NCBI GenBank assembly: GCA_963779225.1 | Contig: CAVZWW010000003.1 | Location: 1,674,001 to 1,738,000, forward strand | Direction: 5' to 3' | DNA: 64,000 bases | Origin: CAVPCZ01 sp963779225 | GTDB taxonomy: Bacteria; Bacteroidota; Ignavibacteria; UBA10030; UBA6906 | In this document: positions 45,111-53,985 of the stretch, one piece after another | Layout of the letters: each line of letters opens with the position of its first letter | Numbering within the stretch: position 1 is the first letter of the stretch | Program-made: the position numbers and the translations under genes | Notes under the pieces: model-generated | The model's input: only the letters and a program-made list of their open reading frames with translations | Database searches by the model: none | Told to the model about the DNA's origin: nothing

Positions 45111-47495
45111 ATGATGCTCCGGATGATTCTGGCGCTGATTGCAGGAGCGGTCTGTGGCTTTGCCGCGGAAGGTGGCACGATGGGAACTAAGACGCGCGAC
45201 AGCGTGGTGGTCCAGAATGCCGGCATCCGGGTGGAATTCACCAGAAAGCAGGGACGCTACCACGAGGTCTACTACGCACGTGACGGCGCAACGTGGCGCA
45301 TGCTGCTGGCCTCCGGTCACCGCCTGCGTCCCGATCCGGCGCTGACGGTTGATGGAAAACGCTCTCCCCGGGGAAATGACAGTCTCACCGTGGATCGTGA
45401 AGAGAACGGGGAGCAAGTGGTGACCCTCACCATGACCGACGGAGTCTGGAGGGTGCGCAAAGTCCTGAAACTCGGCCGGGACGAGGCCATGGTCCATGTC
45501 CGCGTGACGGCGGAAGTCGCCGGGCGGGCCAGATTCGGTTCTCTCCTTTCCACGTATTCCTTCCTGCCCGACGGGAAACGGTATCGCGACTACAAACCGC
45601 TGGACTTCATCTTCACACCGCAGTTGCGTCCTGAAGCGGATGATGTGATCGGTGATCATGTATTCCGTGCACCCGCGATCATGATGCAAAAGGGGAAGCG
45701 TTTTGCCGCGCTCGTCCCCGACCTGGATCTCCTGGACGTACGGGACAGAGCCGTTAAGACCGGAGCGGACTGTCAGGTGGATTCCCTGACGGCACCGTTG
45801 ATTTCCTACGGTCTCCTCCCGTGGACCAAACGTGCGCATGTGTACTACCGGCATACGGACAGCATGACCGTGGCCGTGAAGGACACCAGTCTCACCTACG
45901 GGTTTTTCCTTATGCTCAATGCGCGGGCACCGGTCCGTCAGGGATTCCGTGATGTCGTGCGGTTCCACTGGAGCCGGTATGGTCACCGCCACCTCGCAGA
46001 ACAACGGGGTCCGCAAGCAGAACCGTTCTCTGCCTATATCCGGAAAGCATGGTACGAATACCTGCCCGCAGTCGCCCTCGATACCGCCTACGCGGGGAAA
46101 CCGGTAACGCTGCTCCGTCAGTACCGGCTCGCCTGGAGCAACAAGCTCCCGAAGGATGCCGACAACGATTGCTGGTTCAATGTCTGGTTCAATTCTCTCC
46201 GTACGGCATACGGGATGTGTCTGTACGGGCGGACGGCCGGAGACCGGGCGCTTGTGGCACAGGCCGAACGTGTTCTGAATCTGGCGCTTTCCGCCCCCCA
46301 GCAGGAAGGAATAGCGCCATCGGTGTTTTATCTGGACAGCACCGGGGCGGGCCGATGGGTTGCCGACCATGCCTGGGGCGGTATCGGCCGAGGGGAATAC
46401 CTGCCGATGTTTCACAATGCCTGGACGAACTACTGGCTTCTGCAGTGGGCGGATCTGGCGCCGGGCCGGAAAGAAGAAATCCTCGGCTACGCAGGCCGGT
46501 TCGCAGAATTCCTGAGAACCCGGCAGCAGAAGAGCGGCGTCATCCCATCGTGGTTCCATCCTGTCACCCTGAAACCCGCCCCTGAACTTCGCGATGAAAA
46601 CGCCGAGACTGCCGGTGCGGCACTCTTCCTGGCGGAGTACAGCCGCCGCACGGGGGACGAGCGCGCACTGGCATGCGCCGAACGGTGTATGCGCTATGTG
46701 TTCACGCAGATCCTGCCACAACATAAGTGGTTCGACTTCGAGACGTTCTTTTCCTGTTCGCGCAAACCGCTCGACTTCGCCGATCCATACACGCTCCAGC
46801 ATCCGCAGAACACACTTTCGATGCATCAGGCCGCCGAAGCCTGCCACGCGCTGAACGCGCTCACCGGGAAGGCGATGTACCGCGAAGCGGGGGAGCACAT
46901 CCTGGACTATCTCTGTCTGTACCAGCAGGTCTGGAGCCCGCGCTGGCTCTCCTGCGAACTCTTCGGGGGATTCGGTGTGCAGAATACGGACGGCGAGTGG
47001 AGCGATTCACGACAGGGATATTTTGCCGTGACACTGATGAAGTACTTTGATGTCACCGGCCGTCGCGAGTATCTGGAACGGGGTATCGCCGCCTTGCGCG
47101 CGATGTTTTCCCTCTTCGAATCGCCGTCGTCACCGCGCACGGCGGAAAACTACGCACATGCTTCCGTTGACCAGCTCGCCGGTGTGACAGGGCTCCACTG
47201 GGGGACCGGAAGCTCCGTTGTTTCGATACATATGATCACCGCCCGTTACGGGGACGCGTATGTCGATCTTGCCGGCGAATGGGGTGCAGGGATTGACGGC
47301 TGCCGGGTGCAGGCAGTGCAGATTGAAGGCGACCGGATCGATCTGAAGATCATTGATGCCGTCTCTTCACCGAGGAGTGTTCGCGTCGTGTTCGCCAATC
47401 CGCACAGGCCCCGCTATGATCTCACAATCAACGGAAACGTGTTTGGCACTGTTTCCGCACGTGATATGGAACAGGGGATTTCCTTTGGCCTCTAG
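45111..47495 (+). CDS. secreted protein of unknown family, probable (alpha/alpha) barrel glycan-active enzyme
   Basis: 794 residues, starting immediately after the previous stop. A signal peptide is likely (MMLRMILALIAGAVCGFAAE). Residues about 30-290 look like a beta-sandwich (VVQNAGIRVEFTRKQGRY, LLSTYSFLPDGKRYRDYKPL). From about 300 there are aromatic-rich helical repeats: WYEYLPAVALDTAYAGK, DNDCWFNVWFNSLRTAYGM, PMFHNAWTNYWLLQWADL and SRQGYFAVTLMKYFDVTGRR, fitting a six-hairpin barrel, with a beta tail at the end. I do not recognise the family. Lying between a lyase/aminotransferase group and the propeller cluster, it is probably another extracytoplasmic glycan hydrolase or lyase. Confidence 0.6.
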   Translation: MMLRMILALIAGAVCGFAAEGGTMGTKTRDSVVVQNAGIRVEFTRKQGRYHEVYYARDGATWRMLLASGHRLRPDPALTVDGKRSPRGNDSLTVDREENGEQVVTLTMTDGVWRVRKVLKLGRDEAMVHVRVTAEVAGRARFGSLLSTYSFLPDGKRYRDYKPLDFIFTPQLRPEADDVIGDHVFRAPAIMMQKGKRFAALVPDLDLLDVRDRAVKTGADCQVDSLTAPLISYGLLPWTKRAHVYYRHTDSMTVAVKDTSLTYGFFLMLNARAPVRQGFRDVVRFHWSRYGHRHLAEQRGPQAEPFSAYIRKAWYEYLPAVALDTAYAGKPVTLLRQYRLAWSNKLPKDADNDCWFNVWFNSLRTAYGMCLYGRTAGDRALVAQAERVLNLALSAPQQEGIAPSVFYLDSTGAGRWVADHAWGGIGRGEYLPMFHNAWTNYWLLQWADLAPGRKEEILGYAGRFAEFLRTRQQKSGVIPSWFHPVTLKPAPELRDENAETAGAALFLAEYSRRTGDERALACAERCMRYVFTQILPQHKWFDFETFFSCSRKPLDFADPYTLQHPQNTLSMHQAAEACHALNALTGKAMYREAGEHILDYLCLYQQVWSPRWLSCELFGGFGVQNTDGEWSDSRQGYFAVTLMKYFDVTGRREYLERGIAALRAMFSLFESPSSPRTAENYAHASVDQLAGVTGLHWGTGSSVVSIHMITARYGDAYVDLAGEWGAGIDGCRVQAVQIEGDRIDLKIIDAVSSPRSVRVVFANPHRPRYDLTINGNVFGTVSARDMEQGISFGL

Positions 47496-47535
47496 AATTC
47501 TCGATGAACATCCTTGTCGCGGAGGCGCCGGGACA

Positions 47536-48558
47536 GTGACTGTCGGGAGTGTTTTCCCCAGGGTTTCCCGGCACATGCTTATCCCGGTGCTGCTGGCGGC
47601 CCTGGCCGCAAGCATGGCGCTCGGACAAGAAAGTACCATGCTCATGTCGGTGCTCAATTCCCGCCAGCATCAATGGGGAAAGGATGACAACCCGGTAATC
47701 GGGATCTTCAGCAGCTCCGATGCCGGCGTCACCTGGCAGCACCGCGGCTGGCGCGAGTATATCCGCACATTCTACACAGAGGCAGGCCCTGACGGGACGC
47801 TCTGGTCCGCATGCGGCAACGGCGTGCTACGGTCAACAGACGGCGGTGCCTCCTGGCGCGTTACCACCGGATGGAATGTCACCGAGGTGTTGAAGGTCAA
47901 GGTCGATCCCTCAGACTCCCGCCGGGTCTATGCGGCTACCGCGTACGGACTGGTCACCTCCACGGACCGGGGTGAAACGTGGCGCTATCGCATGGAGGGC
48001 GTCGCGCGGCGTTTCACATCAGACGTGTGCATCGACCGGAGGGACCCCAGGAACCTCCTGCTGGCCACCGAACTCGGCGTCTTCCGAAGCACCTCCGCCG
48101 GCGAGCGGTGGGAACCAACCGGGCTGTCAGCGACAGATACACGCACGATCGTTCAGCATCCCTCCCAACCCCAGGTCTTCTGGGCGGGGACGGAAGACGA
48201 TGGGATGTGGCAATCGCTGGATGGGGGAAGGTCGTGGAAGATGTCAAACGCCGGCCTCGGCCATCTGACGGTCTACGCCATTGCCATTGAAGAACGGGAA
48301 GGCCGTATCTATGTCGGCACGCACGGCGGCGGTGTCTACCGTTCTTCGGACAACGGCGCCACCTGGCAACAATACTCCCGGGGAATGGACGTTCTGGATG
48401 TCCACACACTGGCGTTGCACCCCGGGCATCCCGGAACAGTCTTCGCCGGTACACTCAACGGCGGACTCTATCAGAGCACCGACCATGGAGAATCCTGGAG
48501 TTTCAACAGTCAGGCTGACGCGCAGGTGTGGGGGCTCTGGTGGGGGGAGACGAAGTGA
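47536..48558 (+). CDS. secreted seven-bladed Asp-box (BNR) beta-propeller protein
   Basis: 340 residues if started at GTG 47536 (GGAGG at 47521-47525), which gives the signal peptide a basic n-region; ATG 47575 is the alternative. Seven Asp-box motifs are countable: SSDAGVTW, STDGGASW, STDRGETW, STSAGERW, SLDGGRSW, SSDNGATW and STDHGESW, each closing one blade. Such propellers occur in sialidases, VPS10/sortilin-like and photosystem-assembly factors; here no sialidase arginine triad or RIP motif is evident. It may bind glycan at the surface or be a lyase. Two further propellers of the same type lie downstream. It overlaps the next gene as GTGA. Confidence 0.78.
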   Translation: MTVGSVFPRVSRHMLIPVLLAALAASMALGQESTMLMSVLNSRQHQWGKDDNPVIGIFSSSDAGVTWQHRGWREYIRTFYTEAGPDGTLWSACGNGVLRSTDGGASWRVTTGWNVTEVLKVKVDPSDSRRVYAATAYGLVTSTDRGETWRYRMEGVARRFTSDVCIDRRDPRNLLLATELGVFRSTSAGERWEPTGLSATDTRTIVQHPSQPQVFWAGTEDDGMWQSLDGGRSWKMSNAGLGHLTVYAIAIEEREGRIYVGTHGGGVYRSSDNGATWQQYSRGMDVLDVHTLALHPGHPGTVFAGTLNGGLYQSTDHGESWSFNSQADAQVWGLWWGETK

Positions 48559-49922
48559 GAAGCGAGGTCTGGAAGAAAGCAGAGTCCGGAGTGATGGTTG
48601 AGTCGGAGGAAATGGACGTGGAGTTGTCGCTCCGGTGGGAACCCGTGGACCGTGCCATACGGGGGTGGTGGGATGGCGACGTCCGGCGGGCCCAGGAAAG
48701 CGAATTGCGCGACACGGGAATGAATGCCGTCTGGTTTGTGGATGAGGAACACCGGCGGCGTGAACAATCAGGTTCGGCGGCGGAAGAGCATACGCTGCTG
48801 TTTCTTCCGTTCCCGTATATCTCTGCGGGCGGCAGCGAAGCCGCGTTTCCTGAAATGTACTGCTGGGATATCCATTTCATCAACCTGGCGCTGTTGTTGC
48901 ATGGCCGCCTGGAGCTGGTGCGCAACCATATCCTGAACCATCTCTCCCTGATCGAACGTTTCGGGATGGTACTCAACGCAAACCGGAAGTATTACCTGAC
49001 GCGTTCGCAGACGCCCTTGCTTGCCGAAAGCATCCGCCGGTACCATGAGCAGAGCGCCGACAACGATATCCTGGCCCGGGCCTATCCGGTGCTCGTGAGA
49101 GAATATGAGGAGTACTGGCTGGCGCCACACCACGCCACCCCGACCGGGCTGGCCACTAATCGGGATCTGGGAGATCCGCGCCTCCGGCCGGCACTTGCTG
49201 CAGAAGCGGAATCCCTCGACTTCACGGCATGCTATGAAGGTGATGTGCGATGCTGTGTCCCACTGCTGTTGAACTGCGCACTCGTCCGCTACGAAGAGAC
49301 TATGGCCTGGATGGCGGCGGAACTCCGGTGGCCCGGCAAGGCGGAGAAGTGGAAAATCCTTTCCCGGCAGCGGGCGGCGACAATACGGGAACTTTGCTGG
49401 GATGAACAGCAGGGCTTCTTCATGGAATATCAGTTCATGCGCAAGGAGCGTCTGTCCTACCGGTCGCTCTGCGCGTACTGGACACTCTGGGCGGGAGTGG
49501 CAACCGCGGCGCAGGCGAGAGCCCTCGTAAACAACCTGACACGCTTTGAACACTCTTTCGGCGTTGCGCAAACCGATATCGCGTACCCGAGTCCGCATCC
49601 CGAATTTACGTGGCTGCAATGGGGCTATCCGGCAGGCTGGGCACCAATGCACATGGCCGTGGTCGAAGGACTGGACCGTTACGGTTATCACAAAGATGCC
49701 GGACGTATTGCGGAGAAGTATCTGAGGTGCCTGCTGAATGAATACGACCGCACCGGGACATTCTGGGAGAAATACAACGTTGTCGAAGGCAACTCGGTTT
49801 TGCCCCGGGAACGCACGCCGAATGTACCGTTGCATGGCTGGACAACAGCCGCCGCAGTCTGTCTGGGGCATCGTCTCTTTCGGCCGACAGCGCCTGCAGC
49901 CGGATCGGAGGAGGCTTTATGA
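48555..49922 (+). CDS. GH37 trehalase-like glycosidase, cytoplasmic
   Basis: 455 residues from GTG 48555 with GGGGGAG upstream; ATG 48594 is possible. GH37 features: the first signature appears as EAAFPEMYCWDIHFINLALL, the second as LQWGYPAGWAPMHMAVVEGL. The catalytic Asp aligns in EAESLDFTACY (trehalases have ESGWDFS) and the catalytic Glu in GTFWEKYNVV. The barrel is shorter than classic trehalases (about 550 residues) and has no signal peptide. Changes around the Asp suggest another glucoside or a related disaccharide rather than trehalose itself. It sits inside a group of secreted proteins. Confidence 0.75.
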   Translation: MRSEVWKKAESGVMVESEEMDVELSLRWEPVDRAIRGWWDGDVRRAQESELRDTGMNAVWFVDEEHRRREQSGSAAEEHTLLFLPFPYISAGGSEAAFPEMYCWDIHFINLALLLHGRLELVRNHILNHLSLIERFGMVLNANRKYYLTRSQTPLLAESIRRYHEQSADNDILARAYPVLVREYEEYWLAPHHATPTGLATNRDLGDPRLRPALAAEAESLDFTACYEGDVRCCVPLLLNCALVRYEETMAWMAAELRWPGKAEKWKILSRQRAATIRELCWDEQQGFFMEYQFMRKERLSYRSLCAYWTLWAGVATAAQARALVNNLTRFEHSFGVAQTDIAYPSPHPEFTWLQWGYPAGWAPMHMAVVEGLDRYGYHKDAGRIAEKYLRCLLNEYDRTGTFWEKYNVVEGNSVLPRERTPNVPLHGWTTAAAVCLGHRLFRPTAPAAGSEEAL

Positions 49923-50010
49923 GAATGAGGGATGTGCAATGAAGAGTCTTTGGCGATTTTGCATCAGCGTAAACCTCTTCGACACGCTGCTGCGCAAGCG
50001 AGGTAGCCCT

Positions 50011-51801
50011 ATGAATGCGGCCTGGCCTATCTGTGCCGGCCTGGGCCTCATCCTGAATGCATCGACCTTGGCAGGGGCGGACGACGACAAAGGGTTCGAG
50101 CAGCGCCGGCAGCGGCTTCTTCAGGTGGCTGCTGAAGAACCGGAACGCAACCTCTTTACGATAACGGCGAAGCTGATGACGGGTACGGAATCCGCCGTGG
50201 CGGCGGCACAGCTCGATTCACTGACGACCGACAGGGCCATCGGCGGTATGTTCTACGCCTACGGCATGATGGGCGTGTATCTGCATACACGTCACCTCCT
50301 GCCGGATTCGCTGCAGAGGAAGATCCGCGACGCCTACCGGAAGCGGACGATGTATCGGGGTGATACGGAAAACCACTGGGTGATGTACTACTCAGGCATG
50401 TATCTGGCGGCACAAACCTGGCCGGACGAGGATGGGACCGGATGGTTCAACGGAAAGAGCTCCCGGGAGAATTTCACCGAAGCAGAAGAATGGCTGCTGC
50501 ACTGGATGGAGATCACATCGACCGTTGGACAGGGGGAGTTCGATTCGCCCACCTATATGGCGGTGTTCATCTGTCCGATGCTGGTCCTTCATGATTTTGC
50601 GGCCGATCCCCGGATGAAAACCAGGGCCGGGATGATGCTTGATCTGCTCCTGGCGGATTTCGCGGCAGAACATCTGGAGGGCAGCTACGGGGGCGCTCAC
50701 AGCCGGGATTATCCCGAGGATATCATCAACCCGCTTGCCGCGCCGAGCACCATGTGGTCATGGCTGTACTTCGGAAAACCCGAATTTGAACAATGGACCT
50801 ATACACGTTACCGTCCACGTCATCGCGGATCCTGGGAAACCGTCCTCGGGGCCTTGAGTTCCTACCGCCTCCCGCCCGTCATCTATCGCATGGCCACGGA
50901 CCGGCATACGCCGTATGTCCACCGGGAGCGGAAGCGGGTCCGCAATATCATCCGTTTTCAGGAGGAACAGAATCCGCGGGTGGACAAATACACGTACGTG
51001 ACGCGCGACTACGTACTGGGGTCAATTCAGGGGGGGATCCTGCAGCCGATTCAGCAACACACATGGGATGTGACGTTTGTTTCGGATGTGCCCAACAATA
51101 CCCTCTTCACCCTCCACCCGTATGTCTCCGGGCGCGAGCTCGCAATGTTTTTCCCGGAAGAGCAGAAGTTCCTCGCCGGAGAAGTCGACCGCTACCACAA
51201 GGTGTACACGAATCCGGACAAATGGAATTCCAGCTCACCCTACGAACGGACATTCCAGCACCGGAACAATTTGATTGTACTCTATGCCATTCCGCCTGGT
51301 GAACGCCAGGCACATATTGACGGTTTCTTCCCGAAGAATCTGGATGATCGTATCGTGGACAGCTCCGGCTGGATTTTCTGCCGGAAGCGGAATACCTATA
51401 TCGCCTTCTTCCCTCTCAGGCCGTATGAATGGATTGAAGAAGATGTGAACTGGCGCTGGCGGAGCTCCGCCCTGGTCAACGGTGTCGTGGTTGAAGTCGC
51501 CTCACAGGATGAGGCCGGATCGTTCGGAGATTTCTGTGCAGACCTGCGGACCAGGAAGTTCTTGTGTACGCCGACAGATTCAACGCTGATCGTCAGCTTC
51601 GCGGCCCGCGATAAAAAGCGCATGGATTTTTCCACCGGCAAGACTCCGCTTCTTGATGGAGTTCCGGTTGTTCCGTCACGGCAGCTCCTGTTTGATGGTC
51701 CATGGATCCAGGCGAAAAGCGGAACGGGGATTATCACGCTCACAGACGGTACACGAAGCCGGATTTTGAATTTCCGGAACGTCACCGTCACGGATCGCTG
51801 A
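50011..51801 (+). CDS. secreted protein of unknown family (paralogue A of a pair)
   Basis: 596 residues from ATG 50011; ATG 49939 would add 24 residues ahead of the signal peptide. The choice is supported by the paralogue at 53986: with this start the shared YRGDTENHW motif falls at residue 115 versus 116. Other blocks shared by the pair: GTGWFNGKSS, TVGQGEFDSP, LLLADFAAEHLEGSY, GGILQPIQQHTW, NPDKWNSSSPYERTFQH and HIDGFFPKNLDDRIVDSSGW. The first half looks helical, the second beta-rich, as in toroid-plus-sandwich polysaccharide lyases, but no known family motif is seen. Conserved His, Glu, Asp and Tyr residues suggest an enzyme. Genes on both sides encode propellers or glycosidases. Confidence 0.7.
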   Translation: MNAAWPICAGLGLILNASTLAGADDDKGFEQRRQRLLQVAAEEPERNLFTITAKLMTGTESAVAAAQLDSLTTDRAIGGMFYAYGMMGVYLHTRHLLPDSLQRKIRDAYRKRTMYRGDTENHWVMYYSGMYLAAQTWPDEDGTGWFNGKSSRENFTEAEEWLLHWMEITSTVGQGEFDSPTYMAVFICPMLVLHDFAADPRMKTRAGMMLDLLLADFAAEHLEGSYGGAHSRDYPEDIINPLAAPSTMWSWLYFGKPEFEQWTYTRYRPRHRGSWETVLGALSSYRLPPVIYRMATDRHTPYVHRERKRVRNIIRFQEEQNPRVDKYTYVTRDYVLGSIQGGILQPIQQHTWDVTFVSDVPNNTLFTLHPYVSGRELAMFFPEEQKFLAGEVDRYHKVYTNPDKWNSSSPYERTFQHRNNLIVLYAIPPGERQAHIDGFFPKNLDDRIVDSSGWIFCRKRNTYIAFFPLRPYEWIEEDVNWRWRSSALVNGVVVEVASQDEAGSFGDFCADLRTRKFLCTPTDSTLIVSFAARDKKRMDFSTGKTPLLDGVPVVPSRQLLFDGPWIQAKSGTGIITLTDGTRSRILNFRNVTVTDR

Positions 51802-51802
51802 A

Positions 51803-52963
51803 ATGAGAAACCTTGCCGCTATCGGTCTGCTTTGCGCAGCCTTCGGATTGCTGTCCGCGGCCCCCGCCGGCGATCCGCAGGGCAGTGACGGCTCTGCCTG
51901 TCGTCCGCTCGCCCCTGTGCGCTCCGCCACCGATTCTGCAAGCGATCCCGATCCCGGCGGCGGTGCTCTTTCAGCCAACCGTGCCGCTGTTGGGGACTCA
52001 TCAGGCCGGAGTGCGCCTGCCTCCGGGGATCGCCTCTATGCCACGGTGTTCCTCGTCCGTGGAAGCGTCGTCGGGTCACAGGCCGGACATTTCGGTCCCT
52101 TCCTTCGTTTGAAGGATACGCTCTGGCAACGCCTGTCTCTCTCGGATCTCTACTCGTTCCGCTTCGGCCGTTTCGCAAACAGGAATACGGACCGGTTGTA
52201 TCTCGCCGCCGGCAACGGGCTCCACAGATCGACGGATGGCGGGGCGACCTGGCGCATCCTGACCGGCTGGCAGAGCATGGAAGTCCTTTCGGTGTTGCCG
52301 GATCCGGCAGATTCGGCACTAATCTATGTGACCACACCATGGGGAGTCTTCCGGTCGACCGATGACGGCACGACATGGCAGGTTTGTATGCAGGGTATGC
52401 GGCGATGGTTTGTCCGGGATATTCAGGCGGACCTGCGCTCCGGCGGCTCGCTCCTCGCCGTTGCGGAGGATGACATCTACCGGTCAACCAACAGGGGGGA
52501 ATTGTGGACACCTTTCGGCCTGGCCCGGGGCCACGTGCTGGCGATGTTCCAACACTCCATGAAGCACAATCTCCTGCTCGTGAGCGTGGAAGACGGGGGC
52601 ATTCTCCGCAGCACGAACGGGGGACAGCAGTGGGTCCACACGTCCGGCCTGGAAGGCACCTCAGTCTACACATTTGCTGGGTCTCCGGACGCCAGTGAAA
52701 TGTACGCCGCGGGTTGGGAGACGGGGCTCTGGAGGAGTACAGACGACGGCGCGACATGGATCAAGGTGTGGGATGCGCCCGACATTGATGCCATTTTCGC
52801 TCTCCTGGTTGATCCACGCGATCCCACCCACCTGTTCGCGGGGACCGACGGCAACGGCCTGTTCGAATCCTTTGACCACGCAGTGCACTGGCAGTGGGCC
52901 GGCCTGCGGGGCGGAAAAATCAAACACATAGTCATGTACCCTAACACTTCCGGACCACGATGA
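51803..52963 (+). CDS. secreted Asp-box (BNR) beta-propeller protein, second copy
   Basis: 386 residues starting one base after the previous stop. Signal peptide about 1-20, then an unusual low-complexity linker rich in A, S, P, D and G to about residue 75. Six Asp boxes are clear: STDGGATW, STDDGTTW, STNRGELW, STNGGQQW, STDDGATW and SFDHAVHW, with a likely degenerate first blade. It is clearly related to the propellers at 47536 and 52960 (shared AAGNGLHRSTDGGATWRILTG-type block). It is probably exported and either binds glycan or assists the adjacent unassigned protein. It overlaps the next start as ATGA. Confidence 0.75.
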   Translation: MRNLAAIGLLCAAFGLLSAAPAGDPQGSDGSACRPLAPVRSATDSASDPDPGGGALSANRAAVGDSSGRSAPASGDRLYATVFLVRGSVVGSQAGHFGPFLRLKDTLWQRLSLSDLYSFRFGRFANRNTDRLYLAAGNGLHRSTDGGATWRILTGWQSMEVLSVLPDPADSALIYVTTPWGVFRSTDDGTTWQVCMQGMRRWFVRDIQADLRSGGSLLAVAEDDIYRSTNRGELWTPFGLARGHVLAMFQHSMKHNLLLVSVEDGGILRSTNGGQQWVHTSGLEGTSVYTFAGSPDASEMYAAGWETGLWRSTDDGATWIKVWDAPDIDAIFALLVDPRDPTHLFAGTDGNGLFESFDHAVHWQWAGLRGGKIKHIVMYPNTSGPR

Positions 52964-53970
52964 TCCCCTCAAAACTCTCCAAATACCTCGCGCGCACAGC
53001 GGGATTTTTGCTGCTGCCGGTGCTGCTCTATTCACAGGAATCCACCGTCTATTTGTCTGTGGTTGCCACAAAGTTGTTTGTGGTGGGTGCGGCGAATCCG
53101 CAGACCGGGATCCACTATCAACATCCCTCGGCCGACACGGTCTGGCAGAGAACCGGGCCCAATAATATCCGCGCATTCGGCGTGGCTGCCTTCCCCGGAT
53201 CCGACGGCCGTATTCTGTACATCGCATCCGGAAACGGCGTCCATCTATCAACGAATGGAGGTGAGAGCTGGAAGATCACCACCGGCTGGCAGATTACGGA
53301 GGTCCAGTCTGTGTGCCCCGATCCGCACGATGCAAACACCGTCTACATTGCGACTCCTTACGGCGTCTTCAAGACCGCGGACCGCTGCGCCACCTGGTCT
53401 CCCTGTAACAGCGGCCTGGGCGCACTGTTCACCTCGGCGGTCATCGTTGATCATGTGCGGCCGAACACCGTTTATTGTTCCACCGAAGACGGTGCCTACA
53501 AGAGCGTGGATGGTGCCGCCACCTGGACCCGTCTCGGCCTCAGCGTGGGGAATGTGAGGACGATAGTGCAACACCCGCGGCATCCCGAAATCCTCTTTGT
53601 GGGAACTGAAAACAACGGCATCTATCGTACCACGAACGGAGGAACGTGGTGGGAACGGTGTGAGGCGGGCATCGATCATAACACCTTCTATACTATCGCC
53701 TTTGACCCCCAGCATCCCGATACGGTGTACGCCGCCGGTTACGTCACCGGAGTGTATCGTTCACTCGACGGGGGAACAAGCTGGAAGAGGAAAAGCGAAT
53801 GTCTCAGTGTGCTGACATTCCATTCACTTGCCGTGGATCCACGTGTCAGCGGCAGGGTGTATGCGGGCGCGTACTGGGGCGGCGTGTTCAGAAGCGATTC
53901 GGGCGGAGACTCCTGGCGCCGGGTCGGGCTGGGCGATTCCCAGGTTTGGACTATTCACATTCAACCGTAG
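52960..53970 (+). CDS. secreted Asp-box (BNR) beta-propeller protein, third copy
   Basis: 336 residues with a signal peptide (about 1-27, ending LLYSQ). Six Asp boxes: STNGGESW, TADRCATW, SVDGAATW, TTNGGTWW, SLDGGTSW and SDSGGDSW; some have lost the Gly or Asp. The block IASGNGVHLSTNGGESWKIT matches its two sister proteins, so the three arose by duplication. No catalytic signature can be named. It ends 15 bases before the second copy of the unassigned secreted protein, repeating the propeller/unknown pairing seen upstream. Confidence 0.75.
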   Translation: MIPSKLSKYLARTAGFLLLPVLLYSQESTVYLSVVATKLFVVGAANPQTGIHYQHPSADTVWQRTGPNNIRAFGVAAFPGSDGRILYIASGNGVHLSTNGGESWKITTGWQITEVQSVCPDPHDANTVYIATPYGVFKTADRCATWSPCNSGLGALFTSAVIVDHVRPNTVYCSTEDGAYKSVDGAATWTRLGLSVGNVRTIVQHPRHPEILFVGTENNGIYRTTNGGTWWERCEAGIDHNTFYTIAFDPQHPDTVYAAGYVTGVYRSLDGGTSWKRKSECLSVLTFHSLAVDPRVSGRVYAGAYWGGVFRSDSGGDSWRRVGLGDSQVWTIHIQP

Positions 53971-53985
53971 AAACCAAGGACCACC

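Noticed and set aside
44379..46898. 839-codon minus-strand open frame
   Set aside because: Antisense to the amidohydrolase and the 794-residue protein, both of which have coherent family or signal features; the antisense frame has none.
47536..53970. Sialidase identity for the Asp-box proteins
   Set aside because: Asp boxes alone are not diagnostic; no FRIP-type motif or clear arginine triad was seen.
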